Below are positions 63,326-64,000 of a DNA stretch of 64,000 bases, in pieces (within the stretch, counting starts at the first letter, position 1; each line of letters begins with the position of its first letter). Source of the stretch: Rhizobium gallicum bv. gallicum R602sp (GTDB lineage: Bacteria; Pseudomonadota; Alphaproteobacteria; Rhizobiales; Rhizobiaceae). Below the pieces are notes generated by a model. It saw nothing but the letters and a program-made list of their open reading frames with translations, had not been told where the DNA came from and did not search any database. The stretch is taken from positions 558,001 to 622,000 of the forward strand of contig NZ_CP006880.1 in assembly GCF_000816845.1 (NCBI RefSeq), in the 5' to 3' direction. Made by a program: the position numbers and the translations under genes.

Positions 63326-63353
63326 TGTGTGGGTGATTTAGGACGACAAGATC

Positions 63354-64000
63354 ATGACTCCCGACATGCAGCAACGATTCTCTAACCTTGGAGAGGGCGA
63401 CATCGACGTTCTGATCATCGGAGCGGGCATCAATGGTGCCGGACTGTTTCGCGACCTTTCGGTCCAAGGCGTCAATTGCGTGATCGTCGACAAGGCCGAT
63501 TTCGGCTCCGGGACGAGTGCTGCGCCATCGCGTCTTATTCACGGCGGCCTGAAATATCTGGAGACGGGCGAGTTCGGTTTGGTCGCCCAGTCGACGTTGG
63601 AGCGCAATTTGCTGCTGAAGAACGCTCCGCATTACGTCGAGCCATTGCCTACTTTCATACCGGTGTTTTCCTGGACACGGGGTATTTGGGCAGCGCTGCG
63701 CACGCTGCTTGGCTCCAAGACTGCGCCACGCAGCCGGGGGGCCGTTCTCATCAAGATCGGGCTTAGGCTCTACGATTTCTTTGGATCACGCGACCAGGTC
63801 ATGCCGCGCCATCGGTTGATCCTGAAAAAGAAGGCGCGCAAGGAAATGCCGCACCTCACCCCGGCAATCGTTGCCGGCGGAATTTATTACGACGCCAAGA
63901 TCAGCAGGCCTGAGCGGCTCGTCTACGAACTCGTCATGGACGGGCTCGAGGCAAATGCGAAGAGCCTTGCCGCCAATTTCGCGACGCTTGCGGCAGTCTC
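63354..64000 (+). CDS. GlpD-family FAD-dependent dehydrogenase, 3' end outside window
   Basis: The first 215 codons of a glycerol-3-phosphate-dehydrogenase-like protein. The start MTPDMQQRFSNLGEGDIDVLIIGAGINGAGLFRDLSVQG contains the FAD-binding glycine motif, then FGSGTSAAPSRLIHGGLKYLETGEF, the same family stretch as EryB. It follows the kinase by 28 bases, giving a DeoR-kinase-dehydrogenase set parallel to eryR-eryA-eryB. Together the kinase would phosphorylate a polyol and this enzyme oxidise it. The frame remains open to the window end. Confidence 0.92.
   Translation, partial: MTPDMQQRFSNLGEGDIDVLIIGAGINGAGLFRDLSVQGVNCVIVDKADFGSGTSAAPSRLIHGGLKYLETGEFGLVAQSTLERNLLLKNAPHYVEPLPTFIPVFSWTRGIWAALRTLLGSKTAPRSRGAVLIKIGLRLYDFFGSRDQVMPRHRLILKKKARKEMPHLTPAIVAGGIYYDAKISRPERLVYELVMDGLEANAKSLAANFATLAAV

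Overview
The window is GC-rich alphaproteobacterial DNA, most likely from an accessory replicon (megaplasmid or chromid) of a Rhizobiaceae member (Rhizobium, Sinorhizobium or Agrobacterium). The reasons are an erythritol catabolic locus arranged as in rhizobia and Brucella, a SyrB-like protein, an ExoD protein, a CspA gene followed by a small rhizobial protein, and many sugar/polyol ABC systems typical of rhizobial plasmids. No rRNA, tRNA, CRISPR array or replication origin was recognised.

Region 1-7 kb: the 3' part of a MalG-type sugar permease, then a TetR regulator divergent from a pspA / yiaA-like / LplT-PlsC-acyl-ACP-synthetase operon that looks like an envelope or phospholipid repair module. 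Three copies of an inverted repeat lie between the two. Region 7-13 kb: a minus-strand operon for a Tat-exported molybdenum hydroxylase (cytochrome c, a 56-aa exported peptide, 2Fe-2S subunit, molybdopterin subunit), divergent from an OmpR-type response regulator and its sensor kinase. A frameshifted MalK remnant follows. Region 13-21 kb: a minus-strand ribose-type ABC operon (binding protein, ATPase, two permeases, SMP-30 lactonase), divergent from a soluble GAF histidine kinase and a NarL-type regulator.

Region 21-36 kb: mixed envelope functions. These are an OmpA-like lipoprotein, an L,D-transpeptidase, TerC, ExoD, a MacB/LolCDE-type ABC exporter with an AttH-like secreted protein, an epimerase-LysE pair divergent from a LysR regulator, a MocR regulator and a DUF983 protein. 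Region 35-49 kb is patchy accessory DNA. It holds a SyrB-like protein next to a relative sharing its C-terminal coiled coil, an aldo/keto reductase, a decayed IS200 transposase, a soluble double-PAS chemoreceptor with CheW, a DHA2 exporter, a cupin, a peroxiredoxin-like pseudogene, CspA and several small proteins.

Region 48-64 kb: the erythritol locus. eryA-eryB-eryC-eryD-eryR-tpiB-rpiB run on the minus strand and encode a complete route from erythritol to D-erythrose 4-phosphate. Divergent from eryA are a DUF2291 gene and eryE-eryF-eryG (ABC importer), preceded by a 48-codon ORF with a strong ribosome binding site that overlaps the DUF2291 start. After a terminator comes a second DeoR-kinase-FAD-dehydrogenase set, cut by the window end, that parallels eryR-eryA-eryB and may serve another polyol taken up by the same importer.
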